DNA of 64,000 nt from assembly GCA_947471745.1 (NCBI GenBank), contig CANJKZ010000068.1:1283001-1347000 (forward strand), read 5' to 3'. Positions 11,828 to 21,722 of the stretch are shown piece after piece; the first letter of the stretch is position 1, and each line of letters begins with the position of its first letter. The position numbers were made by a program, and so were the translations under genes. Origin of the DNA: Closterium sp. Naga37s-1 (taxonomy: Eukaryota > Streptophyta > Zygnematophyceae > Desmidiales > Closteriaceae). The notes under the pieces are model-generated. The model was not told the DNA's origin. It saw nothing but the letters and a program-made list of their open reading frames with translations, and ran no database searches.

Positions 11828-12140
11828 CTCCCCCCCCCAATCTTCTGCTCCTCACCCCTCCGATCCACCCAGTCCGATCCATACGGTGAAGAACGAAAAC
11901 CTACACCGCATGGAACCGTAAACTTACAAGTTTGGAATCCCCCAAATCCCCGATTTTCTGATACATTTGCAATAGGTTGGGAATGTTAAGTTCTGTGGAA
12001 AACCATTTCGCATGTGCGAACTGAAACAAGAGTAGGCCATCAGCTCATACCAGGACAAGGGAAAATCCCTGCGTCACAAAATTTCGGCCCCCTAAAACTA
12101 TGTTTAAAGAATGTTCTAACATAGTTCAAAGTATGCCAAA
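11828..12140. repeat. Direct repeat R2 flanking copia element B
   Basis: Second copy of R1 (4581-4891), from the C tract to TAACATAGTTCAAAG. The same inverted repeat AACTATGTT/AACATAGTT is present at 12098-12127. Confidence 0.85.
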
Positions 12141-12850
12141 CGGAACATAGTTGTGACATTAAGTGGATGAGTGCTGGGGGATTGTTCAAGCATACCTCGT
12201 GCATTCTTTAAGGTACCGTATGCCACAACTGACACTAATTACTCCCACCCAAATTACTTTATTCTCTACAAAAGGTTCTTCGTTTGAAGCCGCGGCCCTG
12301 GTTACCACCTGGTGCGTTGTTACCAAATTTTAGTTACAAGACGGTAAACTGTTTATATTTTTTTTAGTGTAGCATATGTGATACAAATAAATTCTCGTTA
12401 TGTGATATTACGTTCAGTATATTCTGGTTCTCGTTATTGCTTTATTTGTCGCTATACATGATATAGTGAAGTTCTTTACAGATGTAACATTTTTTAGATG
12501 TTTATATAAAATGCTTACATGTCATGCATTTTATCGCAGCAACCCTAAAACGGGGGAAAATCCCCACTGAAAAACCACCTCGACAGACAACGCCAGGAGG
12601 CAGTCCTCAAGTAACCTAGTAGACCCTTAGGACGAATCGCGCCAACAACTAACACACCGAACTACAGCCACTTATTGAATCTACCCCGTCACAGCGCATC
12701 TATCTCGCTAACCGCCATTGTTGATGTACTGGCGGTGCAGCAGCCCCGGCAGCATCATCATTTGTCGCATCAGCCGCCGCAGATGTCGCAGCCGTCGCAG
12801 CAGCAGATGCAGTAGTTACCTGTTATATGAAAGCACACCCCTGCTAGTCT
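12141..12850. other. AT-rich intergenic region
   Basis: No gene is seen. 12340-12530 is clearly more AT-rich than the surroundings (TTTATATTTTTTTTAGTG near 12352). 12730-12830 carries CAG/GCAGC trinucleotide repeats. It could include the promoter of the plus-strand modules that follow, but I see no decisive signal. Confidence 0.4.
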
Positions 12851-14083
12851 GTGTTCAGTTACCTGATTCAGAAAGTGCAAAGCCAGTTAGCTAGTCTAAT
12901 GCATCATCCAATGATAGCGAATTCGCTGCAGGACATATGGAGGATTTATGATTCGCTGCTTCCTTTCGGCCCGCATCCCTTTGTGATGTTCGCCTCCCGT
13001 GGTCGGGCCGGCACCCTCGTCGCGCCGCCCCGCGTCGCGCCTTCCCCTCTCCTCATCGCGCTTTCCCCTCCCCTCGTTGCGCCGCTCCTCCCCTCGTCGC
13101 GCCTCCTCTCTTCGCGCTCCCCTCAACGCGCCAGCACCCTCGTCGCGCCTCTCCTCGTCGCGCCCCATTCCCTTCGCCGCGCCTCCCCTTGTCGCGCCTC
13201 CTCTCTTCGCGCCGCTCCCCTCAACGCGCCAGCACCCTCGTCGCGCTGCTCTTCGGCGCGCCTCCTCTCCCCCTGCCCTAATCTCACCCTAAACCCTTGC
13301 CCCCCTTTTCGGCCCTTCCATTCCCTCTTGTTGCCTTCCCTTCTCACCCCTTCAGGCTGTGAACTAAATCTAAAAGACCTTTCCTTCACATTCCCTCTCT
13401 CCCCTTTGGTGCCCATCCCTCCAAATGCGGCTTCCCTCATCCCCCTTCCCTCTTGTTACCTTCTCTTCCCATCCCTCCAAGGCTGTGAGAATGTAACAAA
13501 ACTATCCCCCACATCCCCCCCCTCCCCACTTCTTGCCCATCCCTCCAAAGGCTGCTTCCCTCATCCCCCCCCCCTCTCTCCCCCTCATTTTCCCCCCCTG
13601 CTTCCCCTCATTTCTCCCCTTTCTTCCCCTCATTTCCCCCCTTGCTTCCCCTTATTCCTTCCTCTGCTTCCCCTCACTCTCCCCCCTTGTTTCCCCTCAA
13701 TTCCTCCCCCTGCTTCCCCTCATTTCCCCCCCTGCTTCCCCTCATTTCCCCCCCCCCTGCTTCCAATCATTTCCCCCCCTGCTTCCCCTCATTTCCCCCC
13801 CCTGCTTCCCCTCATTTCCCCCCCTGCTTCCCCTCATTTCCACCCCCTGCTTCCCCTCATTTCCCTCCCCTGCTTCCCCTCATTTCCCTTCCTGGTTCCC
13901 CTCATTTCCCTTCCTGGTTCTCCTCTCGTTTCCCCTCTTGCTTCCCCTCGTTTCCTCTCTTGCTTCCCCTCATTTCCACCTTGCTTCCCCTCATTCCCCC
14001 CTCCTGCTTCCCCTCATTCTCCCCTCCTGCCCGTCCTTCTTCCCTTCTCCTTTTCCCCGCCCGCCCCCATCAGGTGCAGCAGG
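12850..14083 (+). repeat. Pyrimidine-rich minisatellite region
   Basis: 12990-13280 is rich in CGTCGCGCC and CCCTCGTCGCG units; 13370-13570 contains two copies of a ~120 bp unit (CATCCCTCCAAA..GCTTCCCTCATCCCC). 13590-14030 is an array of about 22-24 bp units, CCCCTCATTTCCCCCCCTGCTT, around twenty copies. The strand is strongly biased to C and T, like a long polypyrimidine tract ahead of the acceptor at 14083. The long open frames are translations of the repeat (FPSFPPLLPLISPP) and I do not call them genes; an opening exon near 12851 (MFSYLIQKVQSQLASLMHHP) is possible but unsupported. Confidence 0.7.
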
Positions 14084-14808
14084 CTGAAGAAAGAGCCCTG
14101 TGGTGGCGCCATGCAACCATAGAGGTGAATGCTCCCTATACTACTTCCTGCTCCCCATCTCACCCCTTCCCAACGTCCTCTACCTGCCCCTTACCTGACC
14201 CCCATCAGGTGCAGCAGGCTGAAGAAAGAGAACTCTGGTAGCGGCATGCAACAATAGAGCTCGCCTCCCGCATACTGCACTGGCACTGCACCGCTCTGCA
14301 CCCCTCTGTGCCGCAATCAGTGTTGCCCAAAAGCAGCAGTGATGATGTCATGTCGGATTTGCTATGCACCGAGGGGGATGACGGCGGCTCAGGAGGAGGA
14401 TCGGCAGCAGCAGCAGAGGCCCCACCAGCAAAGGCACCACAAGCGCCAGGTGCAGCAGGTTTTGTTCAAGGCCAGAGGAGGGGCAGCAGCAACAGCATTG
14501 GTGGATCGCTTCTGTGGGACTCTAATGAAGGAGTGAATGCAGCAGTTTCAAGTGTGCTGCTGCCGATTGCCTCTATTGCCACTGCTGTCTCAACAGCAGC
14601 AGCGCTAGCAGACTAACCGGAAGCACAGCTGCTGTAGGCTGCAAGAGAGGCGTTGAACAAGGCACTCTGTTTTGAGAATGAATGATTGGCCCACAGCTTG
14701 TCTCTTGTTTCAGCGGCAGCTGCGTTGGCAGACTTACCGGAAGCACAGCTGCTGCACGCTGCAAGATATGCTCTGAATAAGGCGCTGTTGTTCAAGAATG
14801 AATGATTG
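14084..14808 (+). CDS. Unidentified gene remnant with duplicated exon-like modules
   Basis: I do not recognise the product. A module starting after CCCCATCAG at 14075-14083 reads VQQAEERALWWRHATIE and ends before GTGAATGC; a second copy starts near 14209 (VQQAEEREL, then a stop) and a partial third near 14450 (GTGCAGCAGGTTTTG). 14308-14616 is open and low-complexity (SSDDVMSDLLCTEGDDGGS, then alanine-rich). The last part, ALAD-PEAQLL-AAREALNKAL, occurs near 14607-14680 with internal stops and again near 14729-14803 as ALADLPEAQLLHAARYALNK, ending ALLFKNE and a stop. These look like an internal and a terminal exon that each duplicated in tandem with their intron borders. It may be a pseudogene. 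Confidence 0.35.
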
Positions 14809-15066
14809 GCCTGGCCGCCCACTGTTACGGCGAACACTTGTAAATATTGTGTATTTCTGCATGGAATCTGCTTTGATGTTGTGATTCTGACCTGCCATTG
14901 TAGTGGCATCGTTTTCCAGAACATTTCTGACCCTTGAAAAGTAGTACTACCGTACCGTACATATAATGCTGCAAATTATCAGTGGAACAGAGATCAGCAG
15001 CTAACGCACGTGCCATTCAATTGTCCCATGTTGTTCTAGTCTTCCTGCTAACGCACGTGCGCCCGT

Positions 15067-15838
15067 CTAACATGCAAGCAGCCAAGCAAAACCAACAGCC
15101 ATGGTGATGGCTGTGCCAAGGTAGCCTGCCAACAGGAGAAGCATGACAAGATCTAGTAGTTAGTACCTCCTTTACAATCACAGGAGGCAGTTAAGGAGAG
15201 AAAGCACAAATGCAAAATGTACAAAATAAAACAAAAGCGTCCAAAAGAAGCACAAAATACACCAACAAACAAACAAATAAACAAAATTTCCCTTTACCAG
15301 AATATAAGTTAATCATACCAAGCTTGATTGGAGAGGTGGATGCAGCTTTGCCAGTGGAATTAGTAGATCCGGTCCCACTGGGAGTGCTATCAGGGCGTAT
15401 AACCACGCCCGCCGCGGTAGAGATCATGGTGCCATTACTCCACATCGTCAGGTCACCTACTTTCATGGAACCATCCCCGTTAGAAACAGGTCGAATCTGC
15501 TCCCCATTGAGATCCGTGAAGGTCCCGTTTTTGTAGATAATCGTGCTGCCTATAAGCGTGCTGCCGTCGGAACGTTCGGCGAAGATCACGCCGTCAGGAC
15601 CAACGAAAGTGCCGTTAGGGTAAACAGTGTAGCCTCCAAGGGTTTCGGACCCATCCGCGTTCTTGGTGGGAGTTACAACGGCTCCACTGCCATCGACAAT
15701 GGTACCGTTATGGAATGAGGTATAGCCGCCGACGGAAACTGAGCCTGCTTCTGCACGGCTGGTGAGCGTGAGTGACGCAACGGCAGCGAGGAGCAGCACG
15801 ACGACGCGAAAGGCCCGCGAGTCGAGACGGAGCGCCAT
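15067..15838 (-). CDS. Secreted, probably GPI-anchored protein with four NGT repeats
   Basis: Two exons on the minus strand: 15838-15319 and 15125-15067, joined by a G/GTATG donor and a GGCAG/GC acceptor, give about 192 residues. Residues 1-31 are a signal peptide (basic start, then VVVLLLAAVASLTL). Residues 37-150 form four imperfect ~30-residue repeats, each with G-x-T-x-x-x-N-G-T at its start (NGT at 44, 75, 104, 135) and mostly D-G-S near its end; each NGT is an N-glycosylation sequon. A Ser/Thr-rich stretch (150-170) leads to the short second exon, GYLGTAITMAVGFAWLLAC, a hydrophobic tail of the kind seen in GPI-anchor signals. The function is unknown; an outer-surface or wall protein is my inference. 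If splicing fails, the frame runs on to a stop at 15191. A truncated paralogue lies at 3360-3555. Confidence 0.75.
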
Positions 15839-15840
15839 GA

Positions 15841-16629
15841 CAGGTACTCGAGACGATCGTCGAAGTATTGAAAAAGGAGGGATGTTAGGACGCGGCTAAG
15901 TAAACTGGAGTGACATTATGCAGTTCATTCATCATCATATACCGTGACGGGCCCGACTCAGGTCCCACTTCTCGCCCTTCTCCCCTTTCTCCCCACGCCC
16001 TTGCGCCACTGTCCCCCGTTTCCCATTCCGCCGCTAGGATTCTATCCAGTCTGATTCATGCCACCAGTGGTGATACACCATACGGGCCCCGTTCCGCTTT
16101 CGCCCTTCTCCCCGCCCTCCCATGCCTTGCGCCATTCCCCCTGTTACCCATTCCGCCGCTAAGCGTGCTTTGCGCTCTCTGAAGTCTGAAACTTACAGTG
16201 CACTGCAATGGCAGGTCCATCTATTGTCGGAGTTGCCGTGACGAGAAATTTCCCACGACCTGCGCTGCGCGCCAGAACGGAAACACCCTGTTTGGCCGAG
16301 GCACATCTGTACAAAGTTTCGCAGGCCCCAAACAAAAATCAGCCACCATAACCCTACTCGTGAATGTTACATGGTTGCACAAATTCGCAGCTAGTTTCGC
16401 GAAATGAACCATGCCGTAAAATCTACTGCGATGTGTTCTCGAAGAACTTTCTTAGTCATCCCTGTTTTGCCCCGCAATTGACCGTTCAGCTAGGCGGGTT
16501 TGGTGGGTCCGTGTGTTGTGGGACGCTGGAAAATGTCGGCCTTGCAAAATGGTAACCGGGAACAAATAGTTTTTTTTCACATCACCAATTGAAACAGTTC
16601 AATATATAAAATACTATAGGACAGACATC
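15841..16629. other. Upstream region shared with the truncated paralogue
   Basis: No gene is seen. It probably holds the promoter of the minus-strand gene ending at 15838. CCATTCCGCCGCTA occurs twice (near 16025 and 16150) within a local ~110-bp duplication (CCATACGGGCCCC ... CCCATTCCGCCGC), and blocks match the region upstream of 3555. The last part (16560-16625) is AT-rich and precedes the tRNA gene. Confidence 0.5.
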
Positions 16630-16702
16630 GGGGATGTAGCTCAGATGGTGGAGCGCTCGCTTAGCATGCGAGAGGTATGGGGATCGATACCCTACTTCTC
16701 CA
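16630..16702 (+). tRNA. tRNA-Ala (anticodon AGC)
   Basis: A 73-nt cloverleaf with acceptor GGGGATG/CTTCTCC plus A73. The D arm is in TAGCTCAGATGGTGGAGC; the anticodon stem CTCGC/GCGAG has loop TTAGCAT, giving anticodon AGC; the T arm is TGGGG-ATCGATA-CCCTA. It keeps the G3:U70 pair that marks alanine tRNAs. Position 6:67 is a U:U mismatch and position 50:64 is G:U, unlike the well-paired common plant gene. Boxes A (TAGCTCAGATGG) and B (GGGATCGATACCC, slightly off) are internal. No CCA is encoded, as usual for nuclear genes, and a TTTT run at about 16709 can end Pol III transcription. Confidence 0.92.
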
Positions 16703-16879
16703 GCAAATTTTATTTTGTGTTGTTGCTTTTTGTCATTGTGTGTGGTGTGTTTCCTATCAGGCTGACCTCTTGTCAGAAATAGAGCTCCGAGAAAAATCCG
16801 CTCTAGACCGTGCGAAACCTGTCACACGTGCTAGAACTATGCCAGCGAAGCAAGTCCGGCAGTTGCGATAAACACAGGA

Positions 16880-18199
16880 GGAAGGATCTCGTTTCGGGTA
16901 TGGATTTGCATTTGCACATTCTTTTCCTTTGGCATTACCGTATTCATCATCAAATGCCTTAGATAGGGTACCCATGAGACATGTACATACATCAGGAGTG
17001 CCCATTCATCAGTGCTCACAAAAGGCATCACATACGGAAAACAAAGGTGTGTTGCAATTGAGGCATGTATCGGCTCCTTATCACTGGCAGCACCAGCAGC
17101 ACCAGCAGCACCGTCAGGACTGGCATCACTGGTAGTGGCAGCAGTAGCAACGGGAGGGGCACCAACATGCTCGCGATACATGACTCGGTTTCTCTCCCCA
17201 TTCCAAGAACCTCCCCAACACAAGATCATCCATTGCTGCCTGTCGGGCCCCTGCCGTTGCCATCACCGAACCTGCCCCACATCTCCACCCTAGCACCACC
17301 AACACCACAAGCAGAACTACCGGCGCATGACTCAGTTCCTCTCCAACACAAAATCATCTGAAGCTGCCTGCCGCCTGTCTCCACCACCACACCACCGTAT
17401 CCACCCACTCCACCCTTGAAGCAACAGCACCACAAGAAGCACTACCAGCGCATGACTCAGTGTACCTACACCGCCTCTCCACCCTAGCACCACCGGCAGC
17501 ACTGGTAGCACTGGCAGCACCAGCAGTGGGGGCAAAAAATACATACTACCGGCGCATGACTCGGTTTCTCTCCCGCTTCCTGAACCTCTCCAATATAAGA
17601 TCATCCGATGCTGCCTGCCGCCTCTGTCTCAACCACCACTGTACCTTCCCCAACTCTTCACCCTAGCACCACCGGAAACAACACAGGCAGCACCAGCAGT
17701 ACCAGCACCACCAGCAGCGCTACCGACGCATGACTCGGCTCCTCTCCCGCTTCCTGAACCGCTCCAATATAAGATCATCCGTTGATGCCTGCTGCTCCTA
17801 TCCCCGCCACCTCTGTACCCACACCACCTCTCCACCCTAGGACCACCAGCAGCACCAGTATCACATGCAGCGCTACCGGCGCATGACTCGGTTTCTCTCC
17901 CGCTTCCTAAACCGCTCCAGTATAAGATCATCCGTTGATGCCTGCTGCTACAGTCCCAACCACCACTGTACCCACCACACCTCTCCACCCTAGCACCACC
18001 TGCAACAACACAAGCAGCATCAGCAGCATCAGCAGCACCAGCAGCACTATCGGCGCATGACTCGGTTCCGCTCCCGCTTCCTGAACCACTCCAATATAAG
18101 ATCATCCATTGATGCCTGCTGCTCCTATCCCCGCCACCTCTGTACCCACACCACCTCTCCACCCTATGACCACCAGTAGCACCAGTATCACAAGCAGCG
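16880..18199 (-). repeat. Array of terminal-exon copies downstream of the TLS1-like gene
   Basis: Read on the minus strand, about seven imperfect copies of a ~60-nt module encoding DDLILERFRKRERNRVMRR lie at plus-strand centres near 17180, 17330, 17450, 17555, 17730, 17880 and 18055, spaced roughly 100-175 bases. They follow the real-looking terminal exon whose stop is at 18200. Several copies are preceded by GGCAG or AGCAG and followed by CCG/GTAGCG, i.e. splice-like borders. Spacers are CAC/CAG-rich (CACCAGCAGCACC). The copy furthest downstream has a 1-nt shift and runs into MYREHVGAPPVATAATTSD, which I cannot place. Plus-strand open frames here are shadows. Confidence 0.75.
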
Positions 18200-18481
18200 C
18201 TACCGGCGCATGACTCGGTTTCTCTCCCGCTTCCTAACCCGCTCCAATATAAGATCATCCGTTGCTGCCTGCCGCCTCTCCCCTCCTCCTCTCCCACCAC
18301 CACCTCCTCCCCCATACCCACCCCCACCCCCGTACCCCCCTCCGTCCCCATCTCCCTGCTGATAAGGATCCCCCCCACCGTACCCCCCTCCCCCTCCTCT
18401 TCCCCCTCCGCCTCCCCTTCCCCCACGCCCTACCCCCCTCGAGTCTCGGAACATGTCGGGATTGTATGGAGTAAAGTGGAA
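18200..18481 (-). CDS. TLS1/CSU2-like (C9orf78 family) terminal exon, RGG-rich
   Basis: On the minus strand this open stretch reads NPDMFRDSRG, then a glycine-rich RGG/GYGGG segment ([30 protein letters not shown]), then ATDDLILERVRKRERNRVMRR and a stop at 18200. The ending TD-x-x-x-x-E-x-(F/V)-RKRER-x-RVMRR matches what I remember of the C-terminus of plant homologues of human C9orf78 / fission yeast Tls1 / Arabidopsis CSU2 (Hep59 family), nuclear proteins tied to spliceosomes. A copy of the first part (DNPDMFRDLR) with a clean GCAG acceptor and a GTGAGG donor lies upstream at about 18597-18632. The F-to-V change in the basic tail is specific to this copy. The glycine-rich insert is unusual for the family. 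The exact acceptor is uncertain. Confidence 0.55.
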   Translation of the reverse strand, partial: FHFTPYNPDMFRDSRGVGRGGRGGGGGRGGGGGYGGGDPYQQGDGDGGGYGGGGGYGGGGGGGRGGGERRQAATDDLILERVRKRERNRVMRR

Positions 18482-18544
18482 GGAGGGTAGAAAAGGGGAG
18501 GGGATGAAGGGAGGGAACAACGGGTGAGATTTGAAGAATCAAGT

Positions 18545-19219
18545 GGGAGAAAAACGTAATAGAAATATTACACCCCTCCTCGTCTTCCCCTACCCCACGC
18601 CCTCACCCCCTCAAGTCTCGGAACATGTCAGGGTTGTCTGCAATGGGGGGGACGCGGATGGGAGAATCAGATGAATTGTGCGACAAAAATGATGTAGTTG
18701 TGATTGTGGTGTTATTCTTTCGCCGTTGCTGTAATAACGAAGATTATGCAAAGATGCAGTGTAGTGCGATGTAGTGAATGGGCATGTAAGCTTCTCCGCA
18801 TATTCACGATCGCGCTGAAAGAATTCTGCATTGTAGCTGGCAGGCAGCGTTGTGGAGGGAGGGCTTGTACGCAGGAGAAAAGATTGAGAACAGAAAAAAC
18901 GAGTACAGAAACGGGAGAAACAGGCAGATAAAAAATCAACATGAATGAATGGGTAAGGCGCTTGAGAAAGGCCGAAAGGATGAGAATTGGCAGACAGATG
19001 GGATTAGGCAACCAAAAACCAAGGGGACTTTCTAGGCAACTCAAACTTCCTGTAAAGCAGTTGATAAACAGGATGGGAATAGGCGGAATCAAACAAACCT
19101 GCAAGTCGGTATTGAGAGCATGTGTTTTTCAACAGCGCCCCTTGCTCGAGAACTGGGGTGGAAGGATGGGAATTGACAGTACTGAACAACATATATAAAA
19201 AAATATATATATATATATA
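18545..19219. other. Region between TLS1-like exons
   Basis: Apart from the echo of the NPDMFRD exon at about 18597-18632 (minus), I see no gene. If the TLS1-like gene is spliced as proposed, this is an intron. It ends in a TA microsatellite (19190-19236), which is also the left edge of the 7464-bp repeat unit. Confidence 0.5.
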
Positions 19220-19256
19220 TGTATATATGTATATATAAGTAACCATACTCCTCCCT

Positions 19257-20325
19257 CCCCCCCATCTCCATTCCTCCCTTGCCCCCATTCCTGTTTTCGA
19301 TTCCCCCTCCACAGGGAAGAAACAAGCCATATCGCGGACATTTCATCCACGGCCTTCTCTCCTGCATCATACGCTTGGCCTCCTCCGTAGTTTCGATGTT
19401 GCGCAGCTTGTAGTTGGGGGCATTGGATAAAGGGGGGCAAGGAGGGGGTGCAGGAAGAGGAAGGGGAAGAGAGGGAAAGGGAGAGAGTCGGATGATATAG
19501 CATGCGCTTGGCCTCCTCTGTGACCTCGATGTAGCCCAGCTTGTAGCTGCGAGGAAGATTGAGGCAAGGGAGGACAGGAGGAGGGGGGACAAAAGGAGAG
19601 GAGAGAGTCAGATGATGCAGCATGCTCTCTACCTTCTCGGTGGCCTCAATGTTGCCCAGCTTGTAGCTGCAGGAAGACTGCGGGGGTGAGGGGAGAAGAT
19701 CAGAAGGAGGAAGGGGAAGGGGGAGGAGGGAAAACGGGAGAGAGTGAGATGATCCAGCATGCGCTTGGCCTCCTCTGTAGCCTCGATGTTGCCCAGCTTG
19801 CAGCTGCGAGGAAGATTGAGGCAAGGGGGGACAAGAGAAGGGGGGACAGGAGGAGGGGGGACAAAAGGAGAGGAGAGAGTCAGATGATGCAGCATGCTCT
19901 CTGCCTTCTCTGTGGCCTCAATGTTGCCCAGCTTGTAGCTGCGAGGAAGATTGCGGGGGTAAGGGGAGAAGATCAATAGGAGGAAGGGGAAGGGGGAGGA
20001 GGGAAAACGGGAGAGAGTGAGATGACCAGTATGCACTTGGCCTCCTCTGTAGCCTCGATGTTGCCCAGCTTGCAGCTAAGGCAATGGGATGAAGGGGGGG
20101 CAAGGAGGGGAAGGGGAGGAGGGGAAAGGTGAGACAAGAGGAGGGGAGGGGGGTCAGATGATGCAGCAGACTTGACCTCCTCAGTGGCCTCGATGTTTCT
20201 AAGCTTGTAACTGGGAGATGAGTGAGGAAGGAGGGGAGAAGGGAGAGGAAGGAAGGGAAAGGGGAGAGACCGAGATGATGTAGCATGCGCTTTGCCTCCT
20301 CTGTTGCCTCTACCATGTCGTGTCA
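19257..20325 (-). CDS. TLS1-like exon array: YKLxNIEATEEAKRM module, copy 1
   Basis: About eight minus-strand copies of a ~50-nt module encoding YKLGNIEATEEAKRML are centred near 19400, 19530, 19650, 19788, 19922, 20060, 20193 and 20300, spaced ~120-137 bases. Most are preceded by CCTCGCAG, a good acceptor, with C/T-rich spacers between. The module matches the YKL-NIE-TE-AK segment of the C9orf78/CSU2 family. Only the copy closest to the gene end (19330-19413) runs on into MMQERRPWM, as the family does (MLQEKR), so it may be the functional exon, although its acceptor is altered. The others look like duplicated, decaying exons. Confidence 0.6.
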
Positions 20326-21170
20326 ATGTACTCTCCCAACTCACCTCATCTCTTTCCACCCATCCCAACACATCTGCCCACGCATCTTTCAACTTCCCTC
20401 CCAACTCACTCAATGTGCAGCTGCACCTCCGCAATGCCCGTCGTCTATACCAAACCAATTCAATGCTCTTAGTGCAATCACTCTCTAGTCAAGTCACCTT
20501 ATCACATGTTCCCAATGCATCTCTCTATTCCCCTCTCAACCCACTCAATAGGCAGCTGCACCCTCCGCTATGCCCGTTGTCCAGCTGTGGCGTTGTACCG
20601 CCCTCCTCCGTTGCTCTGAAGCCACCACTGTCTCAATCTAATCCCAATACAACTCAAATGACACCACGTCCGAGGCTCCCAATGCATCTCTCTGCTCAAT
20701 TGTCCTCTCTATTCCTCCTCCCAACTCACTTGATCAGCAATTGCACCTCTGCAGTACGCGTCATCCATGCTATTCTGCTTTCCCTCTTAACTCAACTCAC
20801 CTCTCCACTTGTTCCCAACGCATGTTTCAACTCCCTCCCCTCCCAAACCAATAGGCAGCTGCATCTCTGCTATGCTCATCGTCCACGCCGTGCCCCCCTC
20901 CTCCCCCTCCACCTTCTCCACCTTCACACAGAATTGGAGGAAAGGGGGGAGAAAGTGGAGGTACCATGGAAGGAAGAACATCGGGGAAAGAAAAGTCGCG
21001 GCAACGCATGCTGCTGGCAGCCCTTATTGTGCGGTGCTGCCTCCTCCCCCTCCAGCTTTTCCGCCTGCGCACGAGCGTGGAGGAAGGGAAATGGGAGAGT
21101 GGGGGAAGAGGTGGAGGAGATATCTCGGGAAGGAAGGAGAAATATGAGGGGAGAAAAAGCAATAACAAGG
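20326..21170 (-). CDS. TLS1-like exon array: GEEGGTAWTMSIAEMQLPI module, copy 1
   Basis: On the minus strand the best copy (about 20930-20855) reads VEKVEGEEGGTAWTMSIAEM followed by QLPIG and a GTTTGGG donor-like site, after TGTGTGAAG. This fits the family segment before YKL (TQWTTGIAEVQLPIEYKL in my memory of plant proteins). Other degraded copies read AEKLEGEEAAPHNKG (near 21060), EEGGTTPQLDN (near 20610) and AEVQLHIE (near 20420). They recur every ~100-200 bases. Plus-strand frames here (up to 298 codons) are shadows of the repeats. Confidence 0.5.
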
Positions 21171-21199
21171 TACACTGCTGGTAAATGAACATGCTCGTT

Positions 21200-21722
21200 A
21201 ATGTAGGCACATTTCTGATCCGATTTGCGTACGACGCACAATGCATGTACGTATGTCATAATCAACTGCTGCTACTGAAACAAGTGAAAAATGCCATCGA
21301 CTGCAGTACACAATCATCATAATTGCCACCGGGTGGGGTACACTACAACTTTGTTACAGTCACTACATGTATCTGCTGCTTCACACATTCGCTACAATCA
21401 CGTGCAAGTGCTGTGAAATCTCGCACAACTTGACTTCGGCCCGCAACCCTTCCTCACCCCCCTCTCCCTCCCTCCTGCTGGCCCCCCACTCTCTTGTTGA
21501 AGCAGCATTCATTACAATCACCTACTAGCTTGTAACATTCGTTATAACCACCTGCAGGTGCTGTGGAATCTCGTACAACTTGACTTCAGCCCGCAACCCT
21601 TCCCCTATCTCCCGTTACAGTAGCATTTGATATAAATACAATCTGCTTGAAGTGACATTCGTTATAGTCACCTGCAACTGCTGTGGAATCTCATGAAGCT
21701 TGTCTTCTGCCCTCAACACTTC
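21200..21722 (-). CDS. TLS1-like exon array: LRAEVKLYEIPQHLQ module, copy 1
   Basis: Three minus-strand copies, near 21722-21673 (EDEVLRAEDKLHEIPQQLQ), 21598-21553 (GLRAEVKLYEIPQHLQ) and 21461-21415 (GLRAEVKLCEISQHLH), each directly followed by GTG(A/G)(C/T)T as a donor. The module corresponds to the KAEDELYKVPEHLKV-type segment upstream of the IAE/YKL part in C9orf78/CSU2 proteins. The next, more N-terminal, exons are not found upstream; hAT and gypsy remnants follow instead. So in this unit only the C-terminal half of the gene exists. 21200-21400 shows nothing else. Confidence 0.5.

Noticed and set aside
13590..14030. Regular ~22-bp repeats resembling a CRISPR array
   Set aside because: There are no unique spacers of constant length, the units are simple C/T sequence, and the genome is eukaryotic.
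12851..14241. Long plus-strand open frames of proline/serine/phenylalanine repeats
   Set aside because: They translate a CCCCTCATTTCCCC-type minisatellite and are open in all three frames because stops are rare in such sequence.
20292..21188. 298-codon plus-strand frame repeated in the tandem units
   Set aside because: It is antisense to the TLS1-like exon modules and their pyrimidine-rich spacers, and has no recognisable domain.
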